A DNA stretch of 64,000 nucleotides from Diaminobutyricibacter sp. McL0608 (GCF_039613825.1 NZ_CP154826.1:1488001-1552000), one strand, 5' to 3'; shown: positions 15,352-25,020, numbered from the stretch's first letter. The notes: generated by a model from the letters alone, not told the origin. Numbers and translations: made by a program.

Positions 15352-16628
15352 CCTTCCTCGGCCTGACCGACGAGCAGCTGAGTGCCTGCGTGGGCCCTGT
15401 GGTCCCGGCTCCTACCAGACAGGCTGGGCCTTTCACGCCGGGATCGGGCGAGACTGGGCCGTCGACCACGCGCGCCCGGTTCGCACGCGGGGTGATGACG
15501 GCGCTCGGCGAGCCGGGCGACACCGATGCAGGTGCGATCGTCGGAGCGATCGGTCCGGTTCGAGCACTGCGCGCAATAGTCGAGGGGTGGGAGGCACCCC
15601 GCGTCCTCGACCTGATCCGCGAGAATGATCCGGCCATGGCGGACGGCATGCAGGGTCGGCTCGCTAAGGCGCTCGAGCGCTGGAGACCGCGTGCCTCACA
15701 GTCGGCCGCCGTTCGCATCTTCGAGTCGGCCGGACACCTTCGCGCGGTGCTCGTCACACCGGAGGACGCCTGCTGGCCACATGCCGTCGACGACCTGGGC
15801 GACGGTGCGCCTCACGCGCTGTGGGTACGCGGAGATGTGGGTCTCCTCGGCAGTCTCGGGCGGTCCGTTGCGCTGGTCGGTGCCAGGGCTGCAACCGGTT
15901 ACGGCGAGCACGTGGCGATGGAGGCGGCCTCCGGACTGGCCGACCGTGGATTCCTCACCGTGTCCGGAGGCGCCTACGGGATCGACGGAGCGGTGCATCG
16001 CGCGACCCTTGCCAGCGATGCGGCGACGGTCGCCTTCCTCGCGGGAGGTGTCGACCGCCTGTACCCGGCCGGTCACACGGAGCTTCTCCGCCGCGTGGCC
16101 GAGCGCGGCCTCCTCATCGCCGAGCTGCCGTGCGGGTCGTCTCCCACGAAGTGGCGCTTCCTCATGCGCAACAGGCTCATTGCGGCCGCCAGCACGGCCA
16201 CAGTGGTCGTCGAGGCCGGCCGACGATCCGGATCGCTCAATACCGCGGGCCACGCCGCCACCATCGGCCGTCCGCTCGGGGCGGTTCCCGGTCCGGTCAC
16301 CTCACCCGCTTCCTCTGGCTGCCACCGTCTCATCCGCGAGTACGGGGCGGAATGCGTCACCAGCGCAGAGGAGATCGCCGAACTCGCCGGTTTCGCCGGC
16401 GAGGCGCCGTCGGCCGACGGAGCCGAAACGACCTCCGGTCGGGATGCGTCCGACGGGCCCGAGGCAATTCGGGTGATCGATGCGTTGAGTGCTCGCAAGC
16501 CCCGAAGCGTCGGTGAACTCTCGATTGTGACGGGGATGTCCACACGGGATGTCATCGCAACGCTCGGCGCCCTCGACCTCGACGGAAGGGCCCGTCACCG
16601 TGATGGACTCTGGCTGAAATCTCCCTAG
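15348..16628 (+). CDS. dprA: DNA-processing protein DprA
   Basis: DprA protects incoming single-stranded DNA and loads RecA during transformation. The 426-residue protein has a helical N-terminal domain, the Rossmann-like DprA core from about residue 150 to 335 (VALVGARAATGYGEHVA, FLTVSGGAYGIDGAVHRATL, FLAGGVDRLYPAGH, SSPTKWRFLMRNRLIAA) and a C-terminal winged-helix-like region after about 370 (RKPRSVGELSIVTGMSTRDV). It overlaps yifB by four bases. The N-terminus is less conserved, including a Pro/Thr-rich stretch at residues 20-45. Confidence 0.95.
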   Translation: MTFLGLTDEQLSACVGPVVPAPTRQAGPFTPGSGETGPSTTRARFARGVMTALGEPGDTDAGAIVGAIGPVRALRAIVEGWEAPRVLDLIRENDPAMADGMQGRLAKALERWRPRASQSAAVRIFESAGHLRAVLVTPEDACWPHAVDDLGDGAPHALWVRGDVGLLGSLGRSVALVGARAATGYGEHVAMEAASGLADRGFLTVSGGAYGIDGAVHRATLASDAATVAFLAGGVDRLYPAGHTELLRRVAERGLLIAELPCGSSPTKWRFLMRNRLIAAASTATVVVEAGRRSGSLNTAGHAATIGRPLGAVPGPVTSPASSGCHRLIREYGAECVTSAEEIAELAGFAGEAPSADGAETTSGRDASDGPEAIRVIDALSARKPRSVGELSIVTGMSTRDVIATLGALDLDGRARHRDGLWLKSP

Positions 16629-16744
16629 GAGACCCCATAGCGACCAAAACTTCTGCGCCGAGGATCAGGCATCCGCCAAGGCAGTGAAGGTATGGCGGAG
16701 CGTCGCTCCGGTGAGGACGACGATTCGCAGAGCAAGCTGGAGAG

Positions 16745-17650
16745 GTGCAGTTGGAACAAGCGATCGAGGACTACACGGTCCACCTGACCGCGGAGCGGGG
16801 ATACTCGCCGCAGACGGTCCGCGCGTACCGCTCCGACCTCGCCGTGCTCGTCGCCTTTGCACACACACGCGACGTGGGGACGACTGAGGACCTCACACTC
16901 GACCTCCTCCGGGACTGGCTCTGGAACGCATCCCAGGCAGGACTCGCGAAGGCTACGCTCGCGCGGCGCGCGGCGTCCGCCAAAGGCTTCAGCGCCTGGG
17001 CCGTGCGCGCCGGCGGAACCGACAAGGACCCCGCCGCTCGACTGCGCTCGCCGAGACCCGACAAGACGTTGCCCAGGGTGATCAACCGGCAGCAGATGTC
17101 CGGGTTGCTCGACACGCTCATGGCGGATGCGGCGACCGGCGACCCCTCGGCGAAACGCGACCTCGCGGTCATCGAACTCCTCTACGCCACAGGAATCCGT
17201 GTATCCGAACTCACCGGACTCGACAGCGATGACGTCGACCTGGAGCGGCTCACACTGCGTGTGCTGGGGAAAGGATCCAAAGAGCGTGTCGTCCCGTTCG
17301 GCGTGCCCGCGCGGGCAGCCGTCATCGCGTACCTCCAGGAAGCCCGACCCGCAATCGCCACAACCGGATCCGGCCCGGCCCTGCTACTCGGCGATCGAGG
17401 TCGAAGGCTCGGAACCCGTGCTGTCTACCAGCTCGTCGCGCGCCTCCTCGCAGACGTACCCGGATCGGGACCGGCGGGTCCCCACGCCCTGCGCCACACC
17501 GCGGCTACCCACCTGCTCGACGGTGGTGCCGACCTTCGAGCGGTACAGGAGCTCCTGGGCCACGCAAGCCTCGGAACGACTCAGATCTACACGCACGTCT
17601 CGACCGAGCGACTGAAAGAGAGTTACCGGACCGCCCATCCGCGCGCCTGA
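16745..17650 (+). CDS. xerC: Tyrosine recombinase XerC
   Basis: XerC resolves chromosome dimers at dif together with XerD. The 301-residue protein has the SAM-like N-terminal core-binding domain (residues 1-95, with [20 protein letters not shown]) and the catalytic domain with Arg in [14 protein letters not shown], Lys in [14 protein letters not shown], the [20 protein letters not shown] box, His in ELLGHASL and the nucleophile Tyr in TQIYTHVS. The GTG is preceded by GGAGAG. The 116-base gap after dprA holds no obvious gene. The usual attachment to this cluster is as seen in other actinobacteria. Confidence 0.94.
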   Translation: MQLEQAIEDYTVHLTAERGYSPQTVRAYRSDLAVLVAFAHTRDVGTTEDLTLDLLRDWLWNASQAGLAKATLARRAASAKGFSAWAVRAGGTDKDPAARLRSPRPDKTLPRVINRQQMSGLLDTLMADAATGDPSAKRDLAVIELLYATGIRVSELTGLDSDDVDLERLTLRVLGKGSKERVVPFGVPARAAVIAYLQEARPAIATTGSGPALLLGDRGRRLGTRAVYQLVARLLADVPGSGPAGPHALRHTAATHLLDGGADLRAVQELLGHASLGTTQIYTHVSTERLKESYRTAHPRA

Positions 17651-17686
17651 TCCCGTTCCGGCTGCCGGCACCCACCGCTGACGCCG

Positions 17687-18208
17687 TCACTCGAGCGGCA
17701 GAAGGACAGCCCGTGGCACTCGGTCGAAGAACAGCATCGGCGAGACGTAGGCGCCACGAACCCGCACCCCCACGTGCAGGCACGAAGGTCCGCAATGCCC
17801 ACCCGCGGCCAGATGGCCGATCAGCTCGCCTCGCGCGACGCGATCACCGCCTGCTACGGCGGCCTCGAGCGGCTCGAAGCTGACCAGGACATCGCCGCCG
17901 ACATCGATCGTGAGAACGGGCCGATCGACGACCACGCCGGCGAAGGTGACGACGCCGTCTGCGGGTGAGCGCACCTCCGATCCGGGATCAACTGTGAGGT
18001 CGATGCCCCGATGGCCCGCGGAATACGGCGTAGCCGGCGCGACGAACCCCCGGCCGACGACGATCGGCGGCGCGACGGGCCACGGCCAGCGCGGGCCCTC
18101 GTCGGGGATCGTGGCGGACGGGGATCCGAGGATGAAGGCGAGCACAGCGACGGACGCGACCCGAGCGATCACACGAGCCGACCATCCGGGCAGAGAACGT
18201 CGGTGCAT
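17687..18208 (-). CDS. Secreted M23 family metallopeptidase (LytM domain)
   Basis: The 173-residue protein has a basic n-region with an Arg pair, a hydrophobic signal segment (VIARVASVAVLAFILG) and then a compact LytM/M23 domain. Zinc ligands expected for the family appear in GHRGIDLTV (His and Asp) and in SCLHVGVRV (the third ligand of the usual HLHFG motif). The first His of that HxH is replaced by Cys-Leu-His, so activity may be altered. Such proteins cleave peptidoglycan cross-links or act as hydrolase activators. The ATG at 18208 starts the signal peptide; an ATG at 18268 would add 20 residues and has a slightly better ribosome site. It converges on xerC. Confidence 0.83.
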   Translation of the reverse strand: MHRRSLPGWSARVIARVASVAVLAFILGSPSATIPDEGPRWPWPVAPPIVVGRGFVAPATPYSAGHRGIDLTVDPGSEVRSPADGVVTFAGVVVDRPVLTIDVGGDVLVSFEPLEAAVAGGDRVARGELIGHLAAGGHCGPSCLHVGVRVRGAYVSPMLFFDRVPRAVLLPLE

Positions 18209-18382
18209 GGAACCATCGTCGCGAACCGAGGTCGCCAGGAGGGCGTGTCCTGCCCGATCTGTGCGCATCCATCAGACCTGCCGAATTGTGAACGAGTCGT
18301 GCCCCGTACCTCCGCAAACCACTTACCTCCGCACAGGGGAGGGGTACCGTGTGCGGAAGCGGAGCGACTCAAGGGGGTACCG

Positions 18383-19891
18383 ATGTCCGATCGACACGAC
18401 AACACACCATCCTCGAAGATCGAGGAATGGGAGGGTGCGAAGCCGACCCCGGCAATGAGGCGCAAAGTGGTGGGTCTCTCCATCGCGGCAGCGGTCGGCG
18501 GCTTCCTCTTCGGATTCGACTCGTCCGTGATCAACGGTGCTGTGAACTCCGTCCAGGGACATTTCGCCCTCAACGCCTTCGTCACCGGCTTCATCGTCGC
18601 CATCGCGCTGCTCGGATGTGCCGTCGGCGCCTACATCGCCGGCCGCCTGGCCGACCGGTGGGGCCGCCTCAAGGTCATGCTCCTCGGCGCTGTGCTGTTC
18701 CTGGTCAGCTCGATCGGAGCCGGCCTGGCGTTCTCCGCGTGGGATCTCGGGCTCTGGCGAATCGTGGGCGGGCTCGGAATCGGCATCGCCTCCGTCGTGG
18801 CACCGGCCTACATCGCCGAGATCGCACCGCGGCAATCGCGTGGTGGGCTCGCCTCGCTCCAGCAGCTCGCCATCACGATCGGCATCTTCGTCGCTCTGCT
18901 CTCGGACGCTCTGCTCGCAGGAATCGCGGGTTCCGCTTCTGACCAGTTGTGGCTTGGCCTCGAAGCGTGGCGGTGGATGTTCCTGGTCGGCGTGATCCCA
19001 TCGGTCGTCTACGGAATCATCGCGCTCACGCTGCCCGAATCGCCGCGATACCTCATCACCACCGGCAGGCGCGACGAAGCCAGGGAGATCTTCTCGACCC
19101 TCGTGCCTGAAAGCGATCTCGACCGTCAGATCGGCGACATCGAACGGTCCATCTCCGAGGACAAAGAAGGAAAGAAGGCCACTCTACGAGGCGCGTCCTT
19201 CGGTCTGAAGCCGATCGTGTGGATCGGCATCATCCTGTCCGTCTTCCAGCAGTTCGTTGGAATCAACGTGATCTTCTACTACTCGACGACGTTGTGGCAG
19301 GCTGTCGGCTTCACGGAGCGCAACTCGCTCCTGATCACTGTCATCACCTCGGTGACCAACGTCCTGGTGACCGTCGTGGCCATCCTGCTCGTCGACCGAG
19401 TCGGCCGACGGCCGATCCTGCTCACCGGATCGGTCGGGATGGCCCTGTCGCTTGCGACGATGGCTCTCGCCTTCAGCTTCTCCGACAAGGTGCACGGCAC
19501 GGTCAGCCTTCCCAATCCGTGGGGGCCGATCGCGCTGGTCGCGGCGAACGTGTTCGTCGTCTGTTTCGGCGCATCCTGGGGTCCGCTGGTCTGGGTCCTG
19601 CTCGGCGAGATCTTCCCCACCAAGATCCGCGCCAAAGCGCTTGGCATGGCCGCGGCCGCCCAGTGGATCGCCAACTTCCTCGTCACCGTCACGTTCCCGC
19701 CGCTCGCCGACTTCTCGCTCGTCTTCACGTACGGGATGTACGCCGTCTTCGCCGCGCTCTCGTTCATCTTTGTGTTCTTCAAGATTCCGGAGACCAACGG
19801 GATGGCTCTCGAGCACGCGGAGACCCTGTTCGCGAACGCGAGGAAGTCGCGCGGTGTCTCGGTCACAAGTTCGGGAGACAGCATCGGATAG
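18383..19891 (+). CDS. Sugar porter family MFS transporter
   Basis: The 502-residue protein is a 12-segment permease of the SP (GLUT/XylE) subfamily that moves monosaccharides, usually with protons. The motifs are complete: GGFLFGFDSSVINGAV in segment 1, GRLADRWGRLK in the 2-3 loop, PESPRYLI before the central loop, QQFVGINVIFYYS in segment 7, and LVDRVGRRPILL in the 8-9 loop. The ATG at 18383 has AAGGGGG upstream. A possible -10 box TACCGT lies at 18345. It is divergent from the M23 gene with 174 bases between the starts. The sugar cannot be named. Confidence 0.94.
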   Translation: MSDRHDNTPSSKIEEWEGAKPTPAMRRKVVGLSIAAAVGGFLFGFDSSVINGAVNSVQGHFALNAFVTGFIVAIALLGCAVGAYIAGRLADRWGRLKVMLLGAVLFLVSSIGAGLAFSAWDLGLWRIVGGLGIGIASVVAPAYIAEIAPRQSRGGLASLQQLAITIGIFVALLSDALLAGIAGSASDQLWLGLEAWRWMFLVGVIPSVVYGIIALTLPESPRYLITTGRRDEAREIFSTLVPESDLDRQIGDIERSISEDKEGKKATLRGASFGLKPIVWIGIILSVFQQFVGINVIFYYSTTLWQAVGFTERNSLLITVITSVTNVLVTVVAILLVDRVGRRPILLTGSVGMALSLATMALAFSFSDKVHGTVSLPNPWGPIALVAANVFVVCFGASWGPLVWVLLGEIFPTKIRAKALGMAAAAQWIANFLVTVTFPPLADFSLVFTYGMYAVFAALSFIFVFFKIPETNGMALEHAETLFANARKSRGVSVTSSGDSIG

Positions 19892-19913
19892 GTGCCTGCG
19901 GCCGGCTGACGCC

Positions 19914-19930
19914 GGGCGGAAAGGCCGCCC
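19914..19930 (+). terminator. Weak hairpin after the sugar porter gene
   Basis: GGGCGG (19914-19919) pairs with CCGCCC (19925-19930) over a five-base loop. There is no T-run; support is only position and GC stem. Confidence 0.35.
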
Positions 19931-19942
19931 GCCGCCGGATGG

Positions 19943-20152
19943 TACTATTCATGGAGCACCCCGCTCGCCGGGGTGACTACGCGTGCACACTGCGCTGAAT
20001 GCAGCGCCGCGTCGCATCCACACGGTCCGTCTCTGGAAACAGGGGTGGCGGATGCGCGCCGGGCACCAGGAGTGGCGGCCGTCCGGTCGTCGCTGAGAAC
20101 CGATTGGCATCCGCGCTGACACGTGCGGCGTGCCGGAACAGGAGTACGGCAA
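19943..20152 (+). promoter_or_regulatory. Putative rpsB promoter and long leader
   Basis: TACTAT at 19943-19948 can serve as a -10 box. A perfect 7-bp hairpin CACCCCG/CGGGGTG (19957-19963 with 19969-19975) lies near the 5' end. The remaining leader of about 190 bases before rpsB has no open frame of its own. S2 represses its own mRNA through the leader in several bacteria, so an S2-binding structure is plausible. Confidence 0.4.
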
Positions 20153-21142
20153 ATGGCCGTCGTAACCATGCGCCAGCTGCTCGACAGCGGCGTCCACTTC
20201 GGACACCAGACCCGCCGGTGGAACCCGAAGATGAAGCGCTTCATCCTCACCGAGCGTTCGGGCAGCTACATCATCGATCTCCAGCAGTCGCTGGCCTACA
20301 TCGACAAGACCTACGAGTTCGTCCGCGAGACGGTCGCCCACGGCGGCACCATCCTCTTCGTCGGCACCAAGAAGCAGGCCCAGAACGCCATCGCCGAGCA
20401 GGCGACCCGCGTCGGCCAGCCCTACGTGAACCAGCGCTGGCTCGGTGGCCTGCTGACCAACTTCCAGACGGTCTCCAAGCGTCTTGCCCGTATGAAGGAG
20501 CTCGAGGAGCTCGACTTCGAAGGCACCACGAGCGGCTTCACGAAGAAGGAGCTCCTCATCAAGAAGCGTGAGCTCGACAAGCTGCACAAGTCGCTTGGCG
20601 GTATCCGCAACCTGACGAAGACCCCGAGCGCGCTGTGGGTGGTCGACACCAAGAAGGAGCACCTCGCGATCGACGAGGCAAAGAAGCTGGGCATCCCGGT
20701 CATCGGCATCCTCGACACGAACTGCGACCCCGACGAAGTCCAGTACCCGATTCCGGGTAACGACGACGCCATCCGCTCGGTCGGCCTCCTGACGCGCATC
20801 GTCGCCGACGCTGCCGCCGAGGGTCTGATCCAGCGTCACCAGAAGCCCGAAGAGGGCGCGGAGCCGGCTGAGCCGCTCGCCGAGTGGGAAGCGGAGCTCC
20901 TCGGAGCGTCCGGCCAGGAGCTCCAGTCGAGCCCCGAGACCGCGAAGTCGGTCGACGCCGACCTCAAGGAAGCCAAGGCCGAGCTCGGCTCGGCGGCCGT
21001 TGAAGCCGAGGTCCTGGAAGAGGCCGTCGAGGAGACCGAAGCCGCCGCTGACGAGACCGTCGCCGTTGACGACGCGACAGAGGCCGTCGTCGAGGCCGAG
21101 GCCGAGGCCGAGGCTCCGGCGACCGACGCAGAAGCCAAGTAA
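20153..21142 (+). CDS. rpsB: 30S ribosomal protein S2 with long acidic tail
   Basis: The 329-residue protein begins [20 protein letters not shown] and contains the S2 landmarks [43 protein letters not shown] and [13 protein letters not shown]. The core ends near residue 230. The final 70 residues or so are a Glu/Ala/Val-rich acidic tail not present in E. coli S2 (about 240 residues). The ATG at 20153 was chosen because the homologous sequence starts there and AGGAG stands 8-10 bases upstream. tsf follows after 50 bases, the universal rpsB-tsf pairing. Confidence 0.97.
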   Translation: MAVVTMRQLLDSGVHFGHQTRRWNPKMKRFILTERSGSYIIDLQQSLAYIDKTYEFVRETVAHGGTILFVGTKKQAQNAIAEQATRVGQPYVNQRWLGGLLTNFQTVSKRLARMKELEELDFEGTTSGFTKKELLIKKRELDKLHKSLGGIRNLTKTPSALWVVDTKKEHLAIDEAKKLGIPVIGILDTNCDPDEVQYPIPGNDDAIRSVGLLTRIVADAAAEGLIQRHQKPEEGAEPAEPLAEWEAELLGASGQELQSSPETAKSVDADLKEAKAELGSAAVEAEVLEEAVEETEAAADETVAVDDATEAVVEAEAEAEAPATDAEAK

Positions 21143-21192
21143 CTCCGGCTTCACCTTTTCGTACATTTTCGACAGAAGGTTCTCAGAAGAAC

Positions 21193-22020
21193 ATGGCAAA
21201 CATCAGCATCGCTGACATCAAGGCACTGCGCGAGCAGCTCGGAACGGGCATGGTCGACACCAAGAAGGCCCTCGAGGAAGCCGACGGCGACCTCGAGAAG
21301 GCGACCGAGATCCTCCGCCTCAAGGGTGCGAAGGGCAACGCGAAGCGTGCCGACCGCTCCACGAGTGAGGGCCTCGTCGCCGCCAAGGAGAACGGCTCGA
21401 CCGCAACGCTCATCGAGCTCGCCTGCGAGACGGACTTCGTCGCCAAAGGCGAGAAGTTCATCGCGCTGGCCGACAAGGTGCTCGACGCGGTCGCCGCAGC
21501 CGGCGCCACCACGGTCGACGAGGGCCTCGCGGCTCCTGCCGGCAACAGCACGGTCGCTGACCTGATCAGCGACGAGGCGGCCATCCTGGGCGAGAAGATC
21601 GAGCTGCGTCGCGTCGCGGTCGTCTCCGGCGAGCACTTCGCGATCTACCTGCACAAGACCTCCAAAGACCTGCCTCCGCAGGTCGGCGTAGTGGTCGGAT
21701 ACTCGGGTGACGACGCGGAGACCGCTCGCAGCATCGCGCAGCACATCTCATTCGCCAACCCGGAGTACCTCAGCCGCGAGGACGTCCCCGCCGCAGCGGT
21801 CGAGAACGAGCGTCGCATCGTCGAGGAGATCTCGCGCAACGAGGGCAAGCCCGAGGCCGCACTGCCGAAGATCATCGAGGGTCGCCTCGGTGCCTACTTC
21901 AAGCAGGTCGCTCTTCTCGAGCAGGACTACGCGAAGGACAACAAGCTGACCATCAGCTCTGTGCTCAAGGACGCGGGCCTCACCGTTTCGGGCTTCGCCC
22001 GCTTCAAGGTCGGCGCCTGA
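21193..22020 (+). CDS. tsf: Elongation factor Ts
   Basis: EF-Ts exchanges GDP for GTP on EF-Tu. The 275-residue protein starts with the UBA-like N-terminal domain (IADIKALREQLGTGMVDTKKALEEADGD), then the EF-Tu contact motif ACETDFVAKGEKF near residue 80, and the two-lobed core with the C-terminal segment VSGFARFKVG. Length is normal for actinobacteria. A perfect 15-bp terminator follows 10 bases after the stop, separating rpsB-tsf from pyrH-frr-cdsA. Confidence 0.97.
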   Translation: MANISIADIKALREQLGTGMVDTKKALEEADGDLEKATEILRLKGAKGNAKRADRSTSEGLVAAKENGSTATLIELACETDFVAKGEKFIALADKVLDAVAAAGATTVDEGLAAPAGNSTVADLISDEAAILGEKIELRRVAVVSGEHFAIYLHKTSKDLPPQVGVVVGYSGDDAETARSIAQHISFANPEYLSREDVPAAAVENERRIVEEISRNEGKPEAALPKIIEGRLGAYFKQVALLEQDYAKDNKLTISSVLKDAGLTVSGFARFKVGA

Positions 22021-22030
22021 CCCACACGTG

Positions 22031-22070
22031 AAGGAGTCCGGATCGAATCTCGATCCGGACTCCTTTTCTC
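22031..22070 (+). terminator. Strong Rho-independent terminator after tsf
   Basis: Bases 22031-22045 and 22051-22065 form a perfect 15-bp stem with a five-base loop and a trailing TTCTC. It ends the rpsB-tsf operon. Confidence 0.9.
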
Positions 22071-22122
22071 TGCCCACAGCAGCTAGCTTTAGAAAAACCG
22101 GATCGGAAGGACTCGAATACGC

Positions 22123-22848
22123 ATGTCGGAATCGCACAAGAGGCGTCGGGTCCTTCTCAAGCTCTCCGGTGAGGCGTTCGGCGGGGGACAGCTCGGCGTC
22201 AACCCCGACATCGTCAGCGCCATCTCGCGTGAGATCGCACAGGCCGCTTCCGATGTAGAGGTAGCGATCGTCGTCGGCGGAGGAAACTTCTTCCGCGGTG
22301 CGGAACTCTCCCAGCGGGGGATGGACCGTGGTCGCGCCGACTACATGGGCATGCTCGGCACCGTGATGAACTCTCTCGCGCTCCAGGACTTCCTCGAGCA
22401 GGCCGGTGCCGAGACCAGGGTCCAGTCGGCGATCTCGATGACCCAGGTGGCCGAGCCGTACATCCCGCGCCGTGCGGAGCGGCACCTCGAGAAGGGCCGT
22501 GTCGTCATCTTCGGCGCCGGTGCCGGGTTGCCGTACTTCTCGACCGACACCGTGGCAGCGCAGCGTGCGCTCGAGATCGAGGCGGACATCGTGCTCGTCG
22601 CAAAGAACGGTGTCGACGGAATGTACAACGACGACCCGAAGAAGAACCCCAACGCCCGCATGATCGAACAGATCTCGCACCAGGAGGCGCTTCAGCAGAA
22701 CCTCCGCGCGGTTGACTCGACGGCGCTCAGTCTCTGCATGGACAACGGGATGCCGATGCGCATCTTCGGAATCGAGCCTGCGGGCAATGTGACCGCCGCC
22801 ATCCTCGGCGCGGAAATCGGCACGCTGCTGAGCGCCGGCGTGCGCTGA
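22123..22848 (+). CDS. pyrH: UMP kinase PyrH
   Basis: This hexameric kinase phosphorylates UMP to UDP. The 241-residue protein contains [12 protein letters not shown] at the phosphate site, [35 protein letters not shown], the [20 protein letters not shown] segment and [12 protein letters not shown], all canonical for bacterial PyrH (amino-acid kinase fold). The ATG is preceded by GGAAGGA. frr follows 46 bases later, with TAAGCT (about 22858) as a possible internal -10 box. Confidence 0.97.
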   Translation: MSESHKRRRVLLKLSGEAFGGGQLGVNPDIVSAISREIAQAASDVEVAIVVGGGNFFRGAELSQRGMDRGRADYMGMLGTVMNSLALQDFLEQAGAETRVQSAISMTQVAEPYIPRRAERHLEKGRVVIFGAGAGLPYFSTDTVAAQRALEIEADIVLVAKNGVDGMYNDDPKKNPNARMIEQISHQEALQQNLRAVDSTALSLCMDNGMPMRIFGIEPAGNVTAAILGAEIGTLLSAGVR

Positions 22849-22894
22849 GCGCAACGGTAAGCTTGACTGACGCCCACCGATTGAAGGAGTGACC

Positions 22895-23449
22895 GTGATC
22901 GCGGATGTGATTTCCGACGCCCGCCAGCGCATGAGCAAGACCGTCGAGGCGGCGAAGGACGACTTCGGCACGGTCCGCACCGGGCGGGCGAACCCCCAGC
23001 TGTTCCAGAAGATCATGGTCGAGTACTACGGCTCTCCGACCCCGCTCGCGCAGCTGGCTTCGCTGCAGAACCCGGAGGCGCGCGTCCTGCTGGTCACGCC
23101 CTACGACAAGTCGGCGCTCAAAGAGATCGAGAAGGCCATCGTGAACACGCCGAACCTCGGCGCGAACGTCGGCAATGACGGCGAGATCGTCCGCGTGACC
23201 CTCCCGGAGCTCACCGAGGAACGCCGTCGCGAGTTCGTCAAGATCGTTCGCGGCAAGGGCGAGGATGCGAAGGTCGCGATCCGCAACATCCGGCGCAAGG
23301 CGAAGGACGACCTCGACGCGCTGAAGAGCGAGGTCGGCGACGACGACGTGGCCCGCGGCGAGAAAGAGCTCGAGCAGCTCACGAAGACCCACGTCGACGC
23401 GGTCGACGAGGCTCTGAAGCGCAAGGAAGCCGAACTCCTCGAGGTTTAG
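22895..23449 (+). CDS. frr: Ribosome recycling factor
   Basis: RRF splits post-termination ribosomes with EF-G. The 184-residue protein has the expected length and motifs: [41 protein letters not shown], and [23 protein letters not shown] at 22889 is also in frame, but it overlaps the GAAGGAG site, whereas the GTG at 22895 is spaced properly from it. cdsA starts 11 bases after the stop, so the pair is co-transcribed. Confidence 0.96.
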   Translation: MIADVISDARQRMSKTVEAAKDDFGTVRTGRANPQLFQKIMVEYYGSPTPLAQLASLQNPEARVLLVTPYDKSALKEIEKAIVNTPNLGANVGNDGEIVRVTLPELTEERRREFVKIVRGKGEDAKVAIRNIRRKAKDDLDALKSEVGDDDVARGEKELEQLTKTHVDAVDEALKRKEAELLEV

Positions 23450-23460
23450 GGCGCCACGCA

Positions 23461-24450
23461 ATGACCGAAGCTCCTCCGGGTGAACCGGGTCCGCCGGTAC
23501 CGCCGCAGCGTGGCAGAGCGTCGCGCGCGGAGTTCCGGGCGCAGGTGAAGGCAACACGTGCCGACATCGAACGCCAGATGCAGGCGCGCAAGGCGCAGCT
23601 GGATGCGACGAATGAGCGCATCGAGGCGCGCACCGGCCGCAACCTGATCCTGGCGATCCTCATCGGGCTCGCGTTCGGGTTGCTGATGCTGTTCAGCCTG
23701 ATCGTGATCAAGGAACTCTTCATGGTGGTCGCAGCTGCGACTGTCGTGTTCTCGGCGTTCGAGCTCACTCAGGCGCTGCGCGCGGCCGGCTGGGACGTGC
23801 CGCGCATCCCGACGATGATCGCGTCCGTAGTGATCATTCCCGCGGCCTACTACGGCCACTCCGGCGGCCAGCTCATCGCACTCGCCTCCGGCATCGTCTT
23901 CGTCTGGGTGTGGCGTCTCGTCGAGGCGGCGGTGAAACGGCCCGGCGTGTCCCGGACGCAGCTGATGCGCGACCTCGGCGCAGGCGCGCTCATCCAGCTG
24001 TACGTGGTCTTCCTGGGGAGTTTCGCTGTGCTCCTGCTGGCCGAGGACGGCGGCCAGTGGTGGACGCTCGCCTTCCTCATCCTGGTGATCGCGATCGACA
24101 CGGGGGCGTACGCTACGGGTCTCTCGTTCGGACGGCATCCGATGGCTCCGACCATCAGCCCGAAGAAGACCTGGGAGGGTTTCGCGGGCGCCGCCGTCGC
24201 GAGTGTCGTGGCGGGCATCCTGCTGTCGATCTTCATGATCGGCGAACCGTGGTGGTTCGGAATCATCTTCGGACTGGTCCTGCTGTGCACCGCCACGTTG
24301 GGCGACCTTGCAGAATCCCTGATCAAACGCGATATCGGTATCAAGGATATGAGTTCGTGGCTCCCCGGGCACGGCGGCTTCCTCGACCGGCTCGATTCGA
24401 TTCTGCCGTCCGCGGCCGCCACCTACGCGCTCTTCCTGATCTTCCGATAA
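23461..24450 (+). CDS. cdsA: Phosphatidate cytidylyltransferase CdsA
   Basis: CdsA makes CDP-diacylglycerol for phospholipid synthesis. The 329-residue protein has a hydrophilic N-terminal segment of about 55 residues, rich in Arg/Ala and predicted helical, followed by about eight membrane segments. The catalytic C-terminal half shows ISPKKTWEGFAGAAVAS, then LGDLAESLIKRDIGIKD and the signature PGHGGFLDRLDS, which binds the metal and CTP. The gene directly precedes a DivIVA-type protein, linking membrane lipid synthesis to polar growth genes in the map. Start has no strong ribosome site but is coupled to frr. Confidence 0.95.
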   Translation: MTEAPPGEPGPPVPPQRGRASRAEFRAQVKATRADIERQMQARKAQLDATNERIEARTGRNLILAILIGLAFGLLMLFSLIVIKELFMVVAAATVVFSAFELTQALRAAGWDVPRIPTMIASVVIIPAAYYGHSGGQLIALASGIVFVWVWRLVEAAVKRPGVSRTQLMRDLGAGALIQLYVVFLGSFAVLLLAEDGGQWWTLAFLILVIAIDTGAYATGLSFGRHPMAPTISPKKTWEGFAGAAVASVVAGILLSIFMIGEPWWFGIIFGLVLLCTATLGDLAESLIKRDIGIKDMSSWLPGHGGFLDRLDSILPSAAATYALFLIFR

Positions 24451-24459
24451 AGCATTTGG

Positions 24460-24465
24460 CACAAT
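24460..24465 (+). promoter_or_regulatory. -10 box CACAAT of predicted leaderless promoter
   Basis: CACAAT is followed by six bases and GTG at 24472. Confidence 0.45.
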
Positions 24466-24471
24466 AGGGGA

Positions 24472-25020
24472 GTGAGTACCTTCCCCCGCACCCGCAAATC
24501 GAAGCTGGGCTACGACACCGACCAGGTCGAGGAGTTCCTCCAGCAGGCGAGGCGCGCCTACGACTCCGACCATGACGGCGTCGCGCTGCTGACCGCAGAA
24601 GACATCCGCCACACGGCCTTCACGATGCAGAAGGGCGGCTATTCGACCTCGCACGTCGATTCGGCGCTCGAGCGCCTCGAGGATGCGTTCGCGTCGCGTG
24701 AGCGCGAGGCTGCCAGGGGCGTGCTCGGAGACAGCGCCTGGTATGACGAGGCGCGCACGACGGCACAGGTCATCCTGAACCGGCTCGACCGCCCGGAGGG
24801 GCATCGATTCGCCCGCACGAGCATTCTCACTTTCGGCTACCACCGCGCCGATGTCGACCGATTCGCGGGCCGCCTGGTGCGTTATTTTCAGGACGCGCGA
24901 CCGATGAGCGTCGACGAAGTCCGCACTGTGACCTTCCGGCCGCAGCGCGGCGGATACAAGGAGATCCAGGTCGATCTGCTGCTCGACAGCGTGACCGATG
25001 TCATGCTGGCCGTTCGCTGA
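24472..25020 (+). CDS. DivIVA-motif repeat protein (four copies)
   Basis: The 182-residue soluble protein consists of four copies of the short DivIVA N-terminal motif, in which Phe is followed by Gly-Tyr, Val-Asp/Glu and Leu/Phe. GY pairs lie at residues 13, 56, 122 and 161: KLGYDTDQVEEFL, KGGYSTSHVDSAL, TFGYHRADVDRFA and RGGYKEIQVDLLL. In DivIVA/Wag31 this motif inserts into curved membrane; here no coiled-coil tail follows. It resembles the actinobacterial DivIVA-domain repeat proteins. The mRNA seems leaderless (CACAAT, six bases, GTG). Role at poles or septum is inference. Confidence 0.82.
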   Translation: MSTFPRTRKSKLGYDTDQVEEFLQQARRAYDSDHDGVALLTAEDIRHTAFTMQKGGYSTSHVDSALERLEDAFASREREAARGVLGDSAWYDEARTTAQVILNRLDRPEGHRFARTSILTFGYHRADVDRFAGRLVRYFQDARPMSVDEVRTVTFRPQRGGYKEIQVDLLLDSVTDVMLAVR

